NCBI RefSeq assembly: GCF_021018805.1
Contig: NW_026960614.1
Span: 1,240,001-1,304,000 of the forward strand
DNA: 64,000 nucleotides
Source: Prinia subflava
Taxonomy: Eukaryota > Chordata > Aves > Passeriformes > Cisticolidae
Reading direction: 5' to 3'
Each line of letters opens with the position of its first letter. The first letter of the stretch is position 1. The position numbers and the translations under genes are program-made. Below the pieces are notes generated by a model. The model worked only from the letters and a program-made list of their open reading frames with translations. It was not told where the DNA came from and did no database searches. Shown in pieces: positions 1 through 11,199 of the stretch.

Positions 1-575
1 TGAGTGAGCCCACCATGGGAGGGACTATGTTAGACCTGTTGTTCGCAAATAGAGATGGGCTGGTGGGAGATATGATGATTTGAGGCCACTTGGGGCATAG
101 TGGTCATGAAATTTGAGAGTTCTTGATATTTGGTGAAATCAGGAGGAACATCAGTAAGACTTTTGCATTTGATTTTCGGAGAGCAGACTTGGGCCTATTT
201 AGGAGACTTATTCAGAGAGTTCCTTGGGAAGAAGCGCTTAAAAACAAAGGAGTCCAGGAAAGGTGGGCGTGCATCAAAACAGAGGTCTTGAGGGCACAGG
301 AACAGACTGGTCCTGTGTGCCAAAAGATGAGTCAACAAGGCAAATGCCTAGCCTGGATGGGCAAGGAGGTTTCAAAGGAATTTAGGAATAAAAAGAGGAT
401 ATATCATATTTGGAAGGAGGGTCAGGTGTCTCGGGAAGTATTTAAAGGGGTTGCTAGGGCATATAGGAAAAAATCAGGTAAGCCAAAGCTCAGTTCGAAC
501 TTAATTTGGCAACTTTTTTAAAGGTTAATGAAAAAATGCTTTTACAAATATATTAATGGTAAAAGGAAGGGTAAG
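1..575 (+). pseudogene. CR1 ORF2 remnant: end of endonuclease and linker
   Basis: Bases 1-120 encode, with breaks, the end of the CR1 apurinic-type endonuclease. An open stretch at 123-521 encodes the linker before the reverse transcriptase, recognisable from the DFRRADLGLFRRL and VPWEEAL blocks and a basic KKRIYHIWKEGQVS block. The frame is lost after 521, and 530-575 still carries linker sequence before the LTR at 582. No initiation codon of the original ORF lies in the window. The product would have nicked target DNA, but nothing here is functional. Confidence 0.85.
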
Positions 576-581
576 ACCAAC

Positions 582-909
582 TATCACCATGGGGCCTAAC
601 CAGAAATGAGACTCGGAGACAGATCTGGGTTCATCGGGCATGCAGGGCAGGAAGACCCTGTTTATTTAAAAAACCCACTTTTATACATTTCCTATGAGGC
701 CTGTGGATTAGAGGATGGAATTCCCACCTCCCCACCAGATTGGCCAAGGAGGCTGTCATTCAACCTCCCCTTCTCCTTGAGAAGGAATTCATAACAAGGG
801 CAGTGTTTACAAAACATGGTCCTGTGTTTATATTCATGAGCGCGAGAAACTGCACATTTCTCCTTTAATATGAACGCTCGGCAAACCAGGAAAAAACCTT
901 ATGGCAACA
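582..909 (-). mobile_element. Solo LTR, group A, inserted in CR1
   Basis: 328-bp LTR on the minus strand. Its sense 5' end reads TGTTGCCATAAGG and closely resembles the start of the solo LTR at 48788. The 6-bp direct repeat ACCAAC flanks it at 576-581 and 910-915, and CR1 sequence resumes directly after it. On the sense strand there is a TATA-like TATAAAA (from TTTTATA near 680) and a polyadenylation-type AAATAAA (from TTTATTT near 660). No internal viral sequence is present. Confidence 0.85.
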
Positions 910-915
910 ACCAAC

Positions 916-2106
916 CTTTGTTCTCTATTGGATGCGGGAGGGAACTTATTAACTGCAGATGAGGAGGAGGCAGAAATGTTTAACGCCTTCTTTGCCTCAG
1001 TCTTTAGTGGGAAGATGGCTTGTCCTCAGGACAACTGTCCTCCTGGGTTGGTAGATGGCGTCAGGGAGTAGAATGGTCCCCCTGTTGTCCAGGAGGAGTC
1101 AGTCAGAGAACTTCTGAGTTGGTTGGATGTTCATAAATCTATGGGACCAGATAGGATCCATCCCAGGGTGATGAGGGAGCTGGCAGATGAGCTTGCAAAG
1201 GCTCTCTCCATCATTTACCAACAGTCCTGGCTCACTGGTGAGGTTCCAGATGACTGGAAGCTGGCCAATGTGATGCCCATTTACAAGAAGGGTTGGAAGG
1301 AAGATCCTGGTAATTATAGGCCAGTTAGCCTGATCTCAGTACCCGGTAAGGTAATGGAACAATTTATACTTAGTGTCACCATGCAGCACTTACAGGATGG
1401 CCAAGGTATCACACTCAGCAAGCATGGGTTTAGGAGGGGTGGGATGTACTTGACCAACCTGATCTCCTTTTATGACCGGGTGACCTGCATGGTGGATGCA
1501 GGAAAGGCTGTGGATGTTGTCTATTTGGACTTCAGCAAGGCCTTTGACACTGTCTCCCACAGCATACTCCTGGAAAAGCTGGCAGCCCACGGCTTGGACA
1601 GGAGCTCTCTGTTGGGTTAAGAACTGGCTGCATGGCTGAGCCCAGAGAGTGGTGATGAACGATGCTGCATCCAGCTGGCAGCCAGTCACTAGTGGTGTCC
1701 CTCAGGAGTCTGTGATGGGGCCAGTTCTGTTTAACATTTTTATTGATGGCATGGATGAGGGAATTGTCTTTCATTAGTAAAACTGCGGACGATACTAAGC
1801 TGGGAGTGTGTGTCAATCTGTTGGAAGGTAGGAGGGCTCTGCAAAGAGACCTGGAACAGTTGAATGGATGGGCCGAATCCACTAAGATGAAGTTTAATTA
1901 GTCCAAGTGACGAGTCCTGCATTTTAGCCACAATAACTCCCTGCAACATTATAGGCTGGGGATGGTGTGGCTGGACAGCGCCTAGGCATAAAGGGACCTG
2001 GGAGTACTGGTTGACAGCTAAACATGAGCCAGCAGTGTGCCCTGGTGGCCAAGAAAGCCAATGGTATCCTGGCCTGTATCAGGAAGAGTGTAGCCAGCAG
2101 GACCAG
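916..2106 (+). pseudogene. CR1 ORF2 remnant: reverse transcriptase
   Basis: Continuation of CR1 ORF2. Bases 930-1080 encode the connector before the polymerase. The open stretch 1123-1620 holds the fingers and first palm motifs (SMGPDRIHPRVMRELADE, NYRPVSLISVPGK) and the first catalytic aspartate in VYLDFSKAFDTVSH near 1520-1553. After a stop at 1618-1620, SGVPQ and [15 protein letters not shown] follow in a shifted frame. The second catalytic block (FADD/YADD type) is not intact. The thumb region continues with breaks to the LTR at 2107. Confidence 0.9.
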
Positions 2107-2762
2107 TGTTCTAGGGTGACTTTATGATGCTTGTATCCTCAATTGTCTGTTTTGCTTATGCTGGATATTGAGTTTTGTGCCTTTAAGACTGGTTCTGAGA
2201 GCAAAGGCAGGGAGAAGCAGCATGCAGTTTGATTGCAGAAATTGCACTTGCTCCCCTGCATTCCTTATCTCAGAGCGTGTTGTCTGCAGCATGGACAGGG
2301 AGTGGGAGAGAGCTCTCCTTTGCTTTTAGTTAGTTTTTTAGCTAGCTAAGGCAGAGACCTTCCCCGGACTGTGGGTTTTCTTTTTCTTGGAACTGTTCAG
2401 CCCTGCTTTGGACTGAAAACGCAGAAAAACACCAGGAACTCATGCCTGTGGCCCACCAGGGCCTAGGACACAGCATTTTCCAGCACAGGAGGGACTGATA
2501 AGAGACTGAGAGAGCCAAGGTACACCCCACGAAAAGGACTCTCTCTCTGAATTTGCCATCTCTTCAGAACAAAATGTTCCATTGTTTAGTATTATTCATT
2601 TTTTCATGTTTATGAGTACTCTGCTTGTTAAACAAACCATTTTTTCCACTTTTATCCAAGGAAATCTTTCCCAAACTGGAGGGGGGGAGGGGCCACTTGA
2701 ATTTTCTTTCTGGGGGGACCCCATTCAGAGGTTCCCGCCAAAATTTGCCCTAAACCAGGACA
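2107..2762 (+). mobile_element. Solo LTR, ERVL-type, inserted in CR1
   Basis: 656-bp LTR beginning TGTTCTAGGGTGAC and ending CCAGGACA. The 5-bp direct repeat ACCAG flanks it at 2102-2106 and 2763-2767; 5-bp duplications are usual for ERVL. CR1 sequence is continuous on both sides. The text resembles a common avian ERVL-type LTR known to me, which is recognition and not a search result. No internal sequence remains, so it is a recombined solo LTR. Confidence 0.85.
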
Positions 2763-3308
2763 ACCAGGGAGGTCATTCTCCCCCTGTACTCGGCACTGGT
2801 GAAGCTGCACCTGGAGTACTGTGTTCAGTTCTGGACCCCTCATTTTAGGAAGGATGTTGAGACTCTTGAGCGCATCTAGAGGAGGGCAACAAAGTTGGTG
2901 AGGGACTTGGAACACAAGCCCTATGAGGAACAACTGACGGAACTGGGGTTGCTTAGCCTGGAGAAAAGGAGACTCAGAGGTGACCTTATCACTCTCTACA
3001 ACTTTCTGAAAGGTGGTTGTAGTCAGGTGGGGGTTGGCCTCTTTCTCCAGGTAGCAACTGACAGAACGAGAGGACACAGTCTCAAGCTGTGCCAAGGGAA
3101 ATATAGGTTGGATACAAGAAAAAGATTTTACTGAAAGAGTGATAAAGTACTGGAACTGTCTGCCCGGGGAGGTGGTGGAGTCACCATCCCTGGATATGCT
3201 TAAAAAAAGATTGGATGTGACACTCAGTGCCATGATTCAGTTGAGGTGTTAGAGCCTGTGTTGGACTTGATCTTGAAGGTCTCTTCCAACTTAATGATTC
3301 TGTGATTC

Positions 3309-3583
3309 CTGTGCTTCAGTGTGGGGTCACACCCATTGGACACAGTTCTCCATGAATTTTCCCATGCTGGTCTTTCCCACAGGCTGCAATTCTTCACAAA
3401 CTCCTCCAGTGTGGGTCCCTTTACAGAGGGTGCAGTCCTTCAGGAACAGACTGCTCCAGTGTGGCTCCCCCATGGAGCCACAGGTCCTGCCAGAAAACCT
3501 GTCCTTGTGTGGAGTCCTCTCCGCAGGATCACAGCTTCCTTCAGGGCACATCCATCTGCTGTGGCATGGTGTCCTTCTTGTCT
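3309..3583 (-). mobile_element. Fragment of a D-group LTR
   Basis: Degenerate repeats around CTCCAGTGTGG(G/C)TCC recur at 3320-3550, as in the body of the long avian LTR of group D (compare 4500-4830 and, reversed, 14280-14520). It starts exactly where CR1 ends and has no recognisable end of its own. It is either the flank into which CR1 inserted or a separate fragment. Confidence 0.6.
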
Positions 3584-4141
3584 TATTGTCTTGAGAACAG
3601 AAAACAAAGACAGTCTGAAACATATGAGTTCCAATGGATAAGTGACCTTCTGGCCAAAAATTTGGATGCCACCACCATTTTTTAAAACAATGCTGTCATG
3701 ATGTAGTCACCCCATTATGTAGCCTTTTGTTGTAGGAATTATGCAGATGCTACCCCAACAGTGCTTATTCCTAGGTTCCACTTTAATAAAAGAACCTAAC
3801 AGGGTTCCTTCTTCTACCATGTTTAATATGCAGTAATAGTTACAGCTCACTCTGGGTGCCTCTGAAGAGATACCCTGCCTGTCAGTTGTTACAGGATTTT
3901 ATAGTCTCTATAGGTCATCTGATTTCCTGATGGCACTTCTGCTCATTCAGTCCTGTTTGTAGAGTCTAGGGTCTTCTGATTCACTCTCTTGGCCTCCAGG
4001 CACCCTTTTTGTCTGTATGTCTAGAATATGAGCCAAGTCCAAACCTCTTGGAAACCCATAGAGCTATCATCTTGCTATATCTTATGCAATGATCTTATTT
4101 GTTCCCAATCATCATTCATATCTGTTGAAATTCATCGTGAC
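3584..4141. other. Unassigned AT-rich stretch
   Basis: No gene or recognised repeat. It is bounded by two D-group LTR segments on the same strand, so it may be internal sequence of the parent provirus (suggested by position only). A possible polyadenylation-type AATAAA lies near 3784 on the plus strand. Confidence 0.4.
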
Positions 4142-5607
4142 TGTCATGGTTTGACATTGGCCAAAGCCAGGCAACCATGAAAAAAACCATTCACTCATTC
4201 TCCTCTGCTATAGTTGAGCAGAGGAGGGGGAAAGAAAAACTGAAGGGCTCATGAACTGAGATAAGGATTAGGAGAAAAACACTCTAAGGGCAAAACAGGT
4301 TCAAACTTAAACAGTATAAAGAAAATTTATTATTAACAAATTAAAAGTGATTAATAAGAACTAAAATAAACCTTTAGAACACTTTTCTTCTCAGTCCCTC
4401 CCACTTTCCCACCGACAGCACAGAGAGACAAAACATGGGGTGTTTAATCAGTTTGTTACTTCTAAAAATCTTTCTTCAGTTTGGCTATGGAAAGGAGTTT
4501 CTTTTTCCTGCTGTGCCGTGGGGTCCTTCCCACAGGAGACAGTTCTCTGTGAACTTTTCCAGTGTGGTTTTAATTTTCATGAGTAGCAGTCCCACCCAAT
4601 CTGCTGACATGAGTCCCTTCCATGGGCAGTCTTCCCACAACTGTTTAGCATGGGTCATTAGCTTATGGGGTGTAGTCTTTTAAGGATGAGCTGTTTTAGT
4701 TTGGAAGCAAGGGTCCTCTTTATCTTCTCTCTCTGAGTTTCCCACTAGATTACAGCTTTTCAGCATCCACTCGCTCCAGCGTGAGCACCTTTTCTCACTG
4801 GCTGAGTGGATCTCTGGATCCCACCATGCACTTCATAAACTACAGGGAAAACTGTTGTATTATACTCCTCACCATGGCTTGCAGAACAATCTCAGATCCA
4901 ACGTTTAGAGCATCTCCTCCCTCTCCTTCCTTCCACTGACCTTAGTGTCACCATGTTGTTCTCCTCACATGTCTTCACTTATTCCTTTTCTCTGACTCAG
5001 AAGAAAATGGTTGTCTGTAAGTTTGTTTGTTCTCAAGTTCTATCAATTAAAAAGTTCTTAGAGGGTTTTGCAGGGCTAAAAGGTTGATCTCGATTGGGCT
5101 CCGTATTGGGGAATTCCTCTCCATGCCCCTCACTGTCTGCCACGTGGTCCCTGCCACATGGATGGTGTCAGCCGCCGTGGCACCAGCTACATTCAGCACC
5201 TCTCTTCATGCAGGGGGCCAAAAAGGAGAAGCTGCTGCAGCTGTATCTGCCCTTCTGCTCTCTGCATGGCTGGCTAAAAGTGACTAAGCAGGCCAAGTTC
5301 ACTGCCAGCCATGCCGAGATGGTGGCGGCCACATGACTCCTCCCAGCTCTGTTTGCATGGCTCCAGCTGCTCCTAGCACTGAGTGTGTGGCTACTTCCAG
5401 CTCCAGGAGGGCCCTTGCTCTGGTGTCTCCCCATCCCTCAGAAGAAGAAACCATGCATGTTTTTTTCCCTTAAATATGTCATCACAGAGGCTTTACCAAC
5501 TTCTCTAACTGGGCCAGCAACATGTCCATCATCAGAGCCTTCAGGGGTTGATTCTGCTGGACATAGAAGTTTCAAGGAGCTTCTCTCAGAAGCTGCCTGA
5601 CTTAGGT
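4142..5607 (-). mobile_element. Long LTR, group D, minus strand
   Basis: Begins TGTCATGGTTTGACATTGGCC, the reverse of the ending seen at 14905-14930. The body carries the same degenerate CCAGTGTGG units as 14280-14520. The stretch about 5000-5400 is an extra segment absent from the plus-strand copy at 13085. The right boundary is uncertain. Open frames in both directions here are incidental. Confidence 0.65.
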
Positions 5608-6239
5608 TACAATGTAAGATGTAACCAAAAGTATGTATTCTATTACCATCTGTTAAAACCAGGTGTGGCAGTGTTCTTTATCTCTTCCATGACCCATCCT
5701 CCCTCCAGGGGGATATCATCTGTTAATAGGCCATCGAGTCTCACTGCATGACTGATAAAATTATGTCATCACATTGTGAGATGCGCCATCCAGGGGGAGG
5801 AATCAAGCATTCCTGCCTGGATATAATCTGAGGTTTGGAACACCACAGGCAGTCTTTTTCCACTGTATTCCCAGAGGAAGACCAGACCCTTTGACAGGAT
5901 AACTGCTTCAACAGAACCACATCTATCACTCCAAAAGGAGTGCAGCCACCATTTAATCCAACTGCTGCCAACACCCTGACTGACAGGGTGTCAGGTTATA
6001 TTCTGACTCTGTCAGTGTTTTTGTACTATTGCATTTATTTTAATTGTCCCATTAAATTTTAGTTCTGATTTGGAGTCTCTCACCGGTTTGCTTTCAAACT
6101 AGTACATCATCTCTGTCGCTTCCCCAGCCCCCACCAAAAAGCCAGTCTGTGTTAAACCAACACTGTGACTTATATGCATAAATGAAACAACTAGTATTTG
6201 TGAGGGCACATACTCCTCCCTGGAAAGCTGGTAAACATC
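5608..6239. other. Unassigned stretch between LTR and ERVL-like remnant
   Basis: Nothing recognised. It lies where the 3' part of the minus-strand ERVL-like element would be, so decayed internal or LTR sequence of that element is possible. No open frame here resembles a known protein. Confidence 0.35.
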
Positions 6240-6428
6240 CAAAGCTATATGGTTCTAAAGAACTATATCAGATAACTTATTTCTTCCTGGACTGCAGGGA
6301 TCGCATCAACTGTATTATTTGTCATCCTCTCTATTGTAGCTGAAATATTAACTATCTCCTTCTCTAATTCACTTACTCCTAGCCATGGTATAAACCATCA
6401 TGTAAAAGAATGAAATGCAGTTGATCAG

Positions 6429-7001
6429 TTAAGGTTTATCTACATTTCTTTCCAAGTGGTGCAAAAAAGTTCTGAGCCACGAACTAGAGGAAAATTGTAT
6501 GGCCAATACTCCTGATCCTAACATGCATTTTTCCAACCACATAGAGGATAAAACATTGAAGGCTTTATGCCCACAAACACAATAACTTCTGGTACCCTCT
6601 GGGACTGGCCAGGGTCCTAACACTATATACCTTTTATATCCACCTTTCTGGGTATGAGTAGTGTTTACTTCAATTGTATCATTACAGATTGTAACATTGT
6701 CTACTCCTATAGTGGACTTCCAAGTCCATTTAGCTTCTACACAAATACTAGAATTTAACAAGAGCACCTCTAGTTCCTATGAAAGAGTAGTAACATTATG
6801 TCCACATGTCACCTGTTCCTCTTCCAATGATAGTCCAAAATTCTCACCTTCAGGCCAATTCTTGATGATTTCCAAGATCCCAGGGCAACTGGGATTTCCT
6901 ATCCAAGCTCGCTGTGTAATTACTGGGACCCACTTACTCCACGACACATCAGTGGCATAATGTGTGGCAGGGACTTTCCCTTTAAATATCCAGCCCAGCA
7001 C
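6429..7001 (-). pseudogene. ERVL-like pol end fused to env-like surface segment
   Basis: One frame runs from 7001 to 6429 with a single in-frame stop at 6777-6779. The first part (ITQRAWIGNPSCPGILEII, NWPEGENFGLSLEEE) is the ERVL-type region after the RT connection. The second part looks like a retroviral surface glycoprotein: several N-glycosylation sequons (NSS, NVT, NDT, NTT) and a cysteine pattern around VPEGTRSYCVCGHKAFNVL. The switch lies near 6830. Family placement of the env part is uncertain. Confidence 0.6.
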
Positions 7002-7638
7002 TGATAGTCAGAGTGCCAGAAGGAGCTGTGCTTTGGTGCCAGTCACTTCTGAAGCAGCTTGAACCCCTTCATAAGCTGCCAGGATCTCTTTTTTAGTTAG
7101 GGTATATCTGGCCCCAGATCCTTTGTATCCCTGACTCCAGAACCCCAAAGGTCATCCACAAGTCTCTCTAGGTACTTTGTGCCAGAGGCTCCAGAAAGGA
7201 CCATTCTCCCCGGCTGCAGTGTAGAGCACGTTCTTCACATCCTGTCCTGTCCTTACTGGTCCAAGGGCTACTTCATGAGTAATCCCTTGTTTGATCTGTT
7301 CAAAGGCTTGCTGTTTTTCAGGGCTCCACTTGAAATAATTTTTTCTTCCAAGTCACAAGATAGAGAGGGCTTACAATTGGATGATACTATGGGATATGCA
7401 TCCTCCAAAAACCCACAGCGCCTAGGAAAGCCTGTGTTTCCTTCTTGCTGGTCAGTGGGGACATAGCAGCTATCCTATTAATCACCTCTGTTGGTATGTC
7501 AGCATACATCTTGACACTTCACCCCTAGAAACTGAATTTTCTTGGCAGGTCCCTGGACCTTTTCTTTGTTTAACTGCAAAACCCACTTTCAGGGGAATCT
7601 GGATTACCTTCTCGCCTTTCTCAAAACTTCCTCTGCCA
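7002..7638 (-). pseudogene. ERVL-like pol: RT thumb/connection region
   Basis: Minus-strand frames carry GPAKKIQFLGVK, MSPLTSKKETQAFLGAVGFW, KQQAFEQIKQGITHEVALGP and a PLGFWSQGYKGSGARYTLTK block, the order seen in retroviral RT between the polymerase and RNase H. The ERVL assignment rests on resemblance to avian ERVL pol as I know it. Frameshifts and stops are frequent. It is bounded on the right by the A LTR at 7639. Confidence 0.75.
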
Positions 7639-7972
7639 TGTTCCCCCATGTCGCCCTGTTCTTTTGGAATTCTTTTAGCCTTCTGATTGTTTACCTTCTT
7701 GGAGTCAGTTTCTCACACTTCTAACAGTCTCTGAATGTAAATATAGCTCTGTTTACCCAAGGGTTGTTTTGTGTTTACATTCTTTTCTAGAGGAGGAGAA
7801 AAATTGATTGACTATCCATTTGACCAGTGTAGTTGGAGGAGTCGTGATCCCATCCTCCAATCCAAAACCGGTGCCAAAAATGTATAAATATGAAAGAAAT
7901 TTCTGCCCTTCTTTCCTGCTGAGACATCTGTGAGTCCGTGTGGTTCTTTTGTATCTGATTGTGTCACCCCCA
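7639..7972 (+). mobile_element. Solo LTR, group A, in ERVL-like pol
   Basis: Begins TGTTCCCCCATG. Contains TTTGTGTTTACAT and AATGTATAAATATGAAAG, aligning by eye with the promoter block of the A LTRs at 43931 and 48788. The pol remnant resumes only at 8972, so this LTR and the abutting G LTR form one interruption. The exact right end (about 7966-7972) is blurred by the later G insertion and no clean duplication is visible. Confidence 0.65.
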
Positions 7973-8971
7973 TGTTATGAACAAATTTCCTGGAGGGGGG
8001 GGGGCTGGGCTATCCCTGTCCTAGCCCCATAGTGAGACAGCTGAGACAGTCGCACCCTCCCCCCAGAGGAAAACATAGAGCACGCATTAGCATATAAAAA
8101 GAGCTCTGAGAATGCCACTGCCCTCCTCCCAATTTGTGCCGTCATCCAGCCTTTGAGAAAAATGGGTTTTTTTCCATCTTGCAGAGAATCCCCATAACTG
8201 GGGTGAGGCTGCTGTCCTTCAAAAGCAACTGACCCCCTCCTGGCTAGAGTTAACCCCCACACCCCAGCCAGTTTGAGTAGGGAGGGAAGCTGCCCTGAAG
8301 AAAAGTTGCCTGGCAACTTTTTCCTACCTCATTAAAATGTGAAAAGAAGCTGCCCATGCCTAGATAGCCCTGTCATTGTTCTTTGTAACTACCTCCTGCA
8401 GCAAGAATACCTCTGCTGTGGCCAGGACAAATACATATGCATTTGTATATGCAAATAAAACCACCCCAGTGGATCCTGGGAGGGTTTTTTAGGGAAACTG
8501 CACCCCAAGACAAGAAGCTAGATGCATCAGAGGAGAATTAGATAGTGCCCTGGCCGAGCAAGAAGTGGATGCACCCCCTGGCCTGGTTCGAAGACTCTCC
8601 ATAATCTATTAAGAGTCTGAATGGAATGGGAACCAGCCAGCTGAAGTGACTGAGATAGAGAACGGGAAACTCTCGAGGTTTTTCCCTGAGGGTAAAGAGC
8701 TGACTCTGCACTCCTGCAGCAGACTGCTCACCACTCTGCATGCTGATGGTTGACCAGAGAGAACTCCTAGTTGTTCCTATGGGAACAGGGACTCGGCATC
8801 TACTGTTTGCAGTGGAATGATGAACTGGGACAGCACCTACTCCTTCGGATGGCTGCAGCAGCGTGGAAAACTCCAATCAGACTCTGCAATCCTGCTGATG
8901 ACTTTAATAATGAGCTGATCACTTTAATAAAGAGCTGAATATTAATAAAGGCATATGCCCTGTTCTTTTCA
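7973..8971 (+). mobile_element. Solo LTR, group G (gammaretrovirus-like)
   Basis: 999-bp LTR, TGTTATGAACAAATTT at the start and CATATGCCCTGTTCTTTTCA at the end, the same length as the minus-strand copy at 42247-43245. A possible 4-bp direct repeat CCCA flanks it, the duplication size usual for gammaretroviruses. Two AATAAA-type signals lie at 8928-8950. Adjacent pol sequence at 8972 belongs to the older ERVL-like element. Confidence 0.8.
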
Positions 8972-9075
8972 CCCATACAATGATGTCATCAATGTACTGC
9001 AAGTGTTTTGAAGCCCCATCCTTTTCCAGTGCAGTCTGTATCAGTCCATGGCAAATGGTGGGGCTGTGCTTCCCC
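8972..9075 (-). pseudogene. ERVL-like pol: RT palm with YIDD
   Basis: The minus strand encodes ALEKDGASKHLQYIDDIIVW, which contains the YIDD polymerase active-site motif. It is the upstream half of the RT interrupted at 8971. Upstream sequence (right of 9075) is not RT, so the fragment is truncated there. Confidence 0.8.
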
Positions 9076-9629
9076 TCCTGCAGTGTTGCCTTTTTCTTAA
9101 CTTGGAAATGGAACTCTAGATAATTTAATAAAGCGGTAATATAAGAGCAGATCTTTATTTGAAGGCCTTCAGGAGCAGTTATGGAAAGATATGCACAAAA
9201 GCCCTCCTTCCCAGGGGTGAGTATATTTTTATAGGCTTTAGGAAATTAGCATAATTGATAAAAAGCACCAATTAGGAGGACAAGTAGTGATGCAGTTCCC
9301 CCCCCAGGTCAAGCCCCTTCTCTGGAGCCCCCCCTTCAGCACCAGTTGTATTTTGTCTATGAGAATGTATCTTGAAGAGTTGTTCTTGACTTTGGTTCCC
9401 AGGAAGAATCAAGATAGGATATGAGCCTTGTACCTCCTGGGGCTTGGAGCTCTGGAATTTGTTTTGTCTTTTTGCTTAGGGAAAGGCCATGGAAAACTAT
9501 TGGGAAAACTAGCTATGTTGTGGGTTAACACAGCTTGGTTTTTAGTTAAAGAGGAAACAGTTTCCTCTAAGGACCTTAGAATTTCCTTTGGAAAGGACAG
9601 GGACCTATCAGAGGCAAATGTTTAGATTC
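9076..9629 (-). mobile_element. LTR-like segment, minus strand
   Basis: On the minus strand a polyadenylation-type AAATAAAGATCTGC (9149-9162 on the plus strand) and a TATA-like CCTATAAAAATATA (about 9223-9236) occur in LTR order. The text resembles a common avian LTR. Ends and duplications are not resolved. Most of the open frame at 9428-9625 looks incidental. Confidence 0.5.
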
Positions 9630-11056
9630 TGACATATTGTGTAGCCATTGAGAAAGCTGGATGCGCCTTTGCAAATACACATATGAGTTGAGTTGAGCCA
9701 GGGACCTGCCCTTATTCCTTCCTGCCTTGGAACAGGTAACAGGGACGATCCTGCTCTGCTGCAGCCCCTTACCTCTCTCCCCCCCCCCCGGGCCTGGCTC
9801 TGCGACTGCTGCAGCCCTGGCAGTGCTGAGCTGAGCCCTGGGCCCAACTGCTGCTGGTGGGGAAGGGGAAGCCACAGCTATTAACATCCAGCCGACCCTA
9901 AGGCCTGCCCCTGCCACTGGCCAGGCTGAGAGAGATGTCCCCCCGGGCCCCCAGGAGCAACTCCAAGCCCAGGCTGGGCCGGGCCCATCCCATGAGACTG
10001 GGGTGGGGAGGGGAAAGCCCAGCCATGCAAGAGATCCTGGCCGCTGTTCCTGAGCCTTCCCCCATCAACACGGCTTTGAAATCCCACAGCCATGCAGCCA
10101 GAGCCGCTGCCTGGCAGAGATCGCATCTGCAGGCTCGGGTGAGATGTTAACTCTTTCCTTACACAGATGAAATTTAGAAAACACTAACCCTTCTCTGAGT
10201 GAGAGAAAATGTCAGAGTGGGAGACGTAAAGAGAGTATGAAGATACAAGGGTCGGTGAAAGAGAAGTTATATTTTAAGTGATGAGGAGATGGAGAAGGTG
10301 CCTTGGTATTTTGGCTGAAAGTCTTTTGTGAGCTGTGGTAACAGACTGTAATATTCTAGAATATTCCTTTAAATTGTGGGAAAAATATGCATTTTGGGGA
10401 CATGACAAAAATGCTTGAATTTTAGACATAAGCAAAGGCATTTGTGATGGACTAAGTGAATACTGATCTTATGAGAAGCTGTGGTCCTATGAGATGTTTG
10501 AAGAGAGAGAGATATGAGATATATATGAAGCCCTCTGTCCCAGGGAAGAAAAGAGATCTCTCTTCCATGAGATAAAGAAAATCTTTTGGTTTTGGAGCCG
10601 TTCATTTTTAAAATTAATACCCCATGAGTATGCATGAGTCCGTGGCCCATATATAGCTGCGGGAAAGGCTACGTGATATGGGAGGTTCACAACTGCAGAT
10701 TTTCCAGCAAGCAGCTGCTTTTGTGAAAGTTAAAAGCCACAAGCGGACTGTTCTTTCTTGTGGAAAGTAACCATAACAGACCAAAAGAGACTTCTCTCTC
10801 TAAATGGACTGATGAAAGACTATTTTATAAGTGATACTGACCTAGAGTTCTGAGTTTTTTCTTTATATGTTGTCTGTGAGAAAGAAAAGAAGCTGTTGGG
10901 GGAGAGGGAAGTGTTTTGAAGGTTTCATTTTGATTCTCATTTTCTTCTTTTAGTGTGTGTTAATAAACCTATCTTTATACCTTTTAAGATTTGGGCCAGC
11001 TTTGCTTTTTCTCCAAATCCTATCTCATAGAAATTGGAAAATGTGGAACCACTACA
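9630..11056 (+). mobile_element. Long LTR, group D-related
   Basis: Begins TGACATATTGTGTAGCC and ends GGAACCACTACA. A GC-rich part (9690-10140) is followed by an A-rich, purine-rich part and a terminal TTAATAAACCTATCTT polyadenylation region near 10960. The order matches the LTR at 27207-28510. Flanking duplications are not evident, so ends are approximate. A CpG-rich stretch at 9770-10130 contains open frames but no recognisable gene. Confidence 0.6.
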
Positions 11057-11199
11057 AGCTACTAATACAATAGGTGACAGAGTTACAAATAGATGTGTGA
11101 AGAATACAGAGAACATATAAAAGAAAAAAGGCAAAACCCAAAGGGCATCAATACTAGTGAGAGAAATCCAAGAATTACTCATGCAGAAGAATAAAATCA
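11057..11199. other. Short unassigned spacer
   Basis: AT-rich, no recognised gene or motif. Confidence 0.3.

Larger units (their letters stand above)
1..3308 (+). mobile_element. CR1 LINE, 5'-truncated by the window edge, interrupted twice
   Basis: Non-LTR retrotransposon of the CR1 clade. The order endonuclease end, linker, reverse transcriptase, 3' UTR reads left to right. The tail 2768-3308 matches the avian CR1 3' region and ends at 3294-3308 with the CR1 terminal repeat (ATGATTCTGTGATTC). Two LTRs interrupt it (582-909 and 2107-2762), each flanked by a short direct repeat, so both came later. The element has several stops and frameshifts and is dead. Assignment is from recognised protein and 3' end motifs, not alignment. 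Confidence 0.93.
6240..9075 (-). mobile_element. ERVL-like provirus remnant (pol then env-like), split by two LTRs
   Basis: Reading right to left: RT with a YIDD catalytic motif (8972-9075), an LTR block (7639-8971), then the RT thumb and connection region (7000-7638), then an env-like segment (6429-6830). On the minus strand, the RT blocks on the two sides of the LTR block are in the same frame and order, so those LTRs are later insertions. RNase H and integrase are absent between the pol and env-like parts, which implies an internal deletion or a composite element. Confidence 0.75.

Noticed and set aside
9576..10150. Several overlapping 60-110 codon frames in CpG-rich sequence
   Set aside because: Frames overlap on both strands with no domain and lie within an LTR copy whose relative at 27447-27662 shows the same effect.
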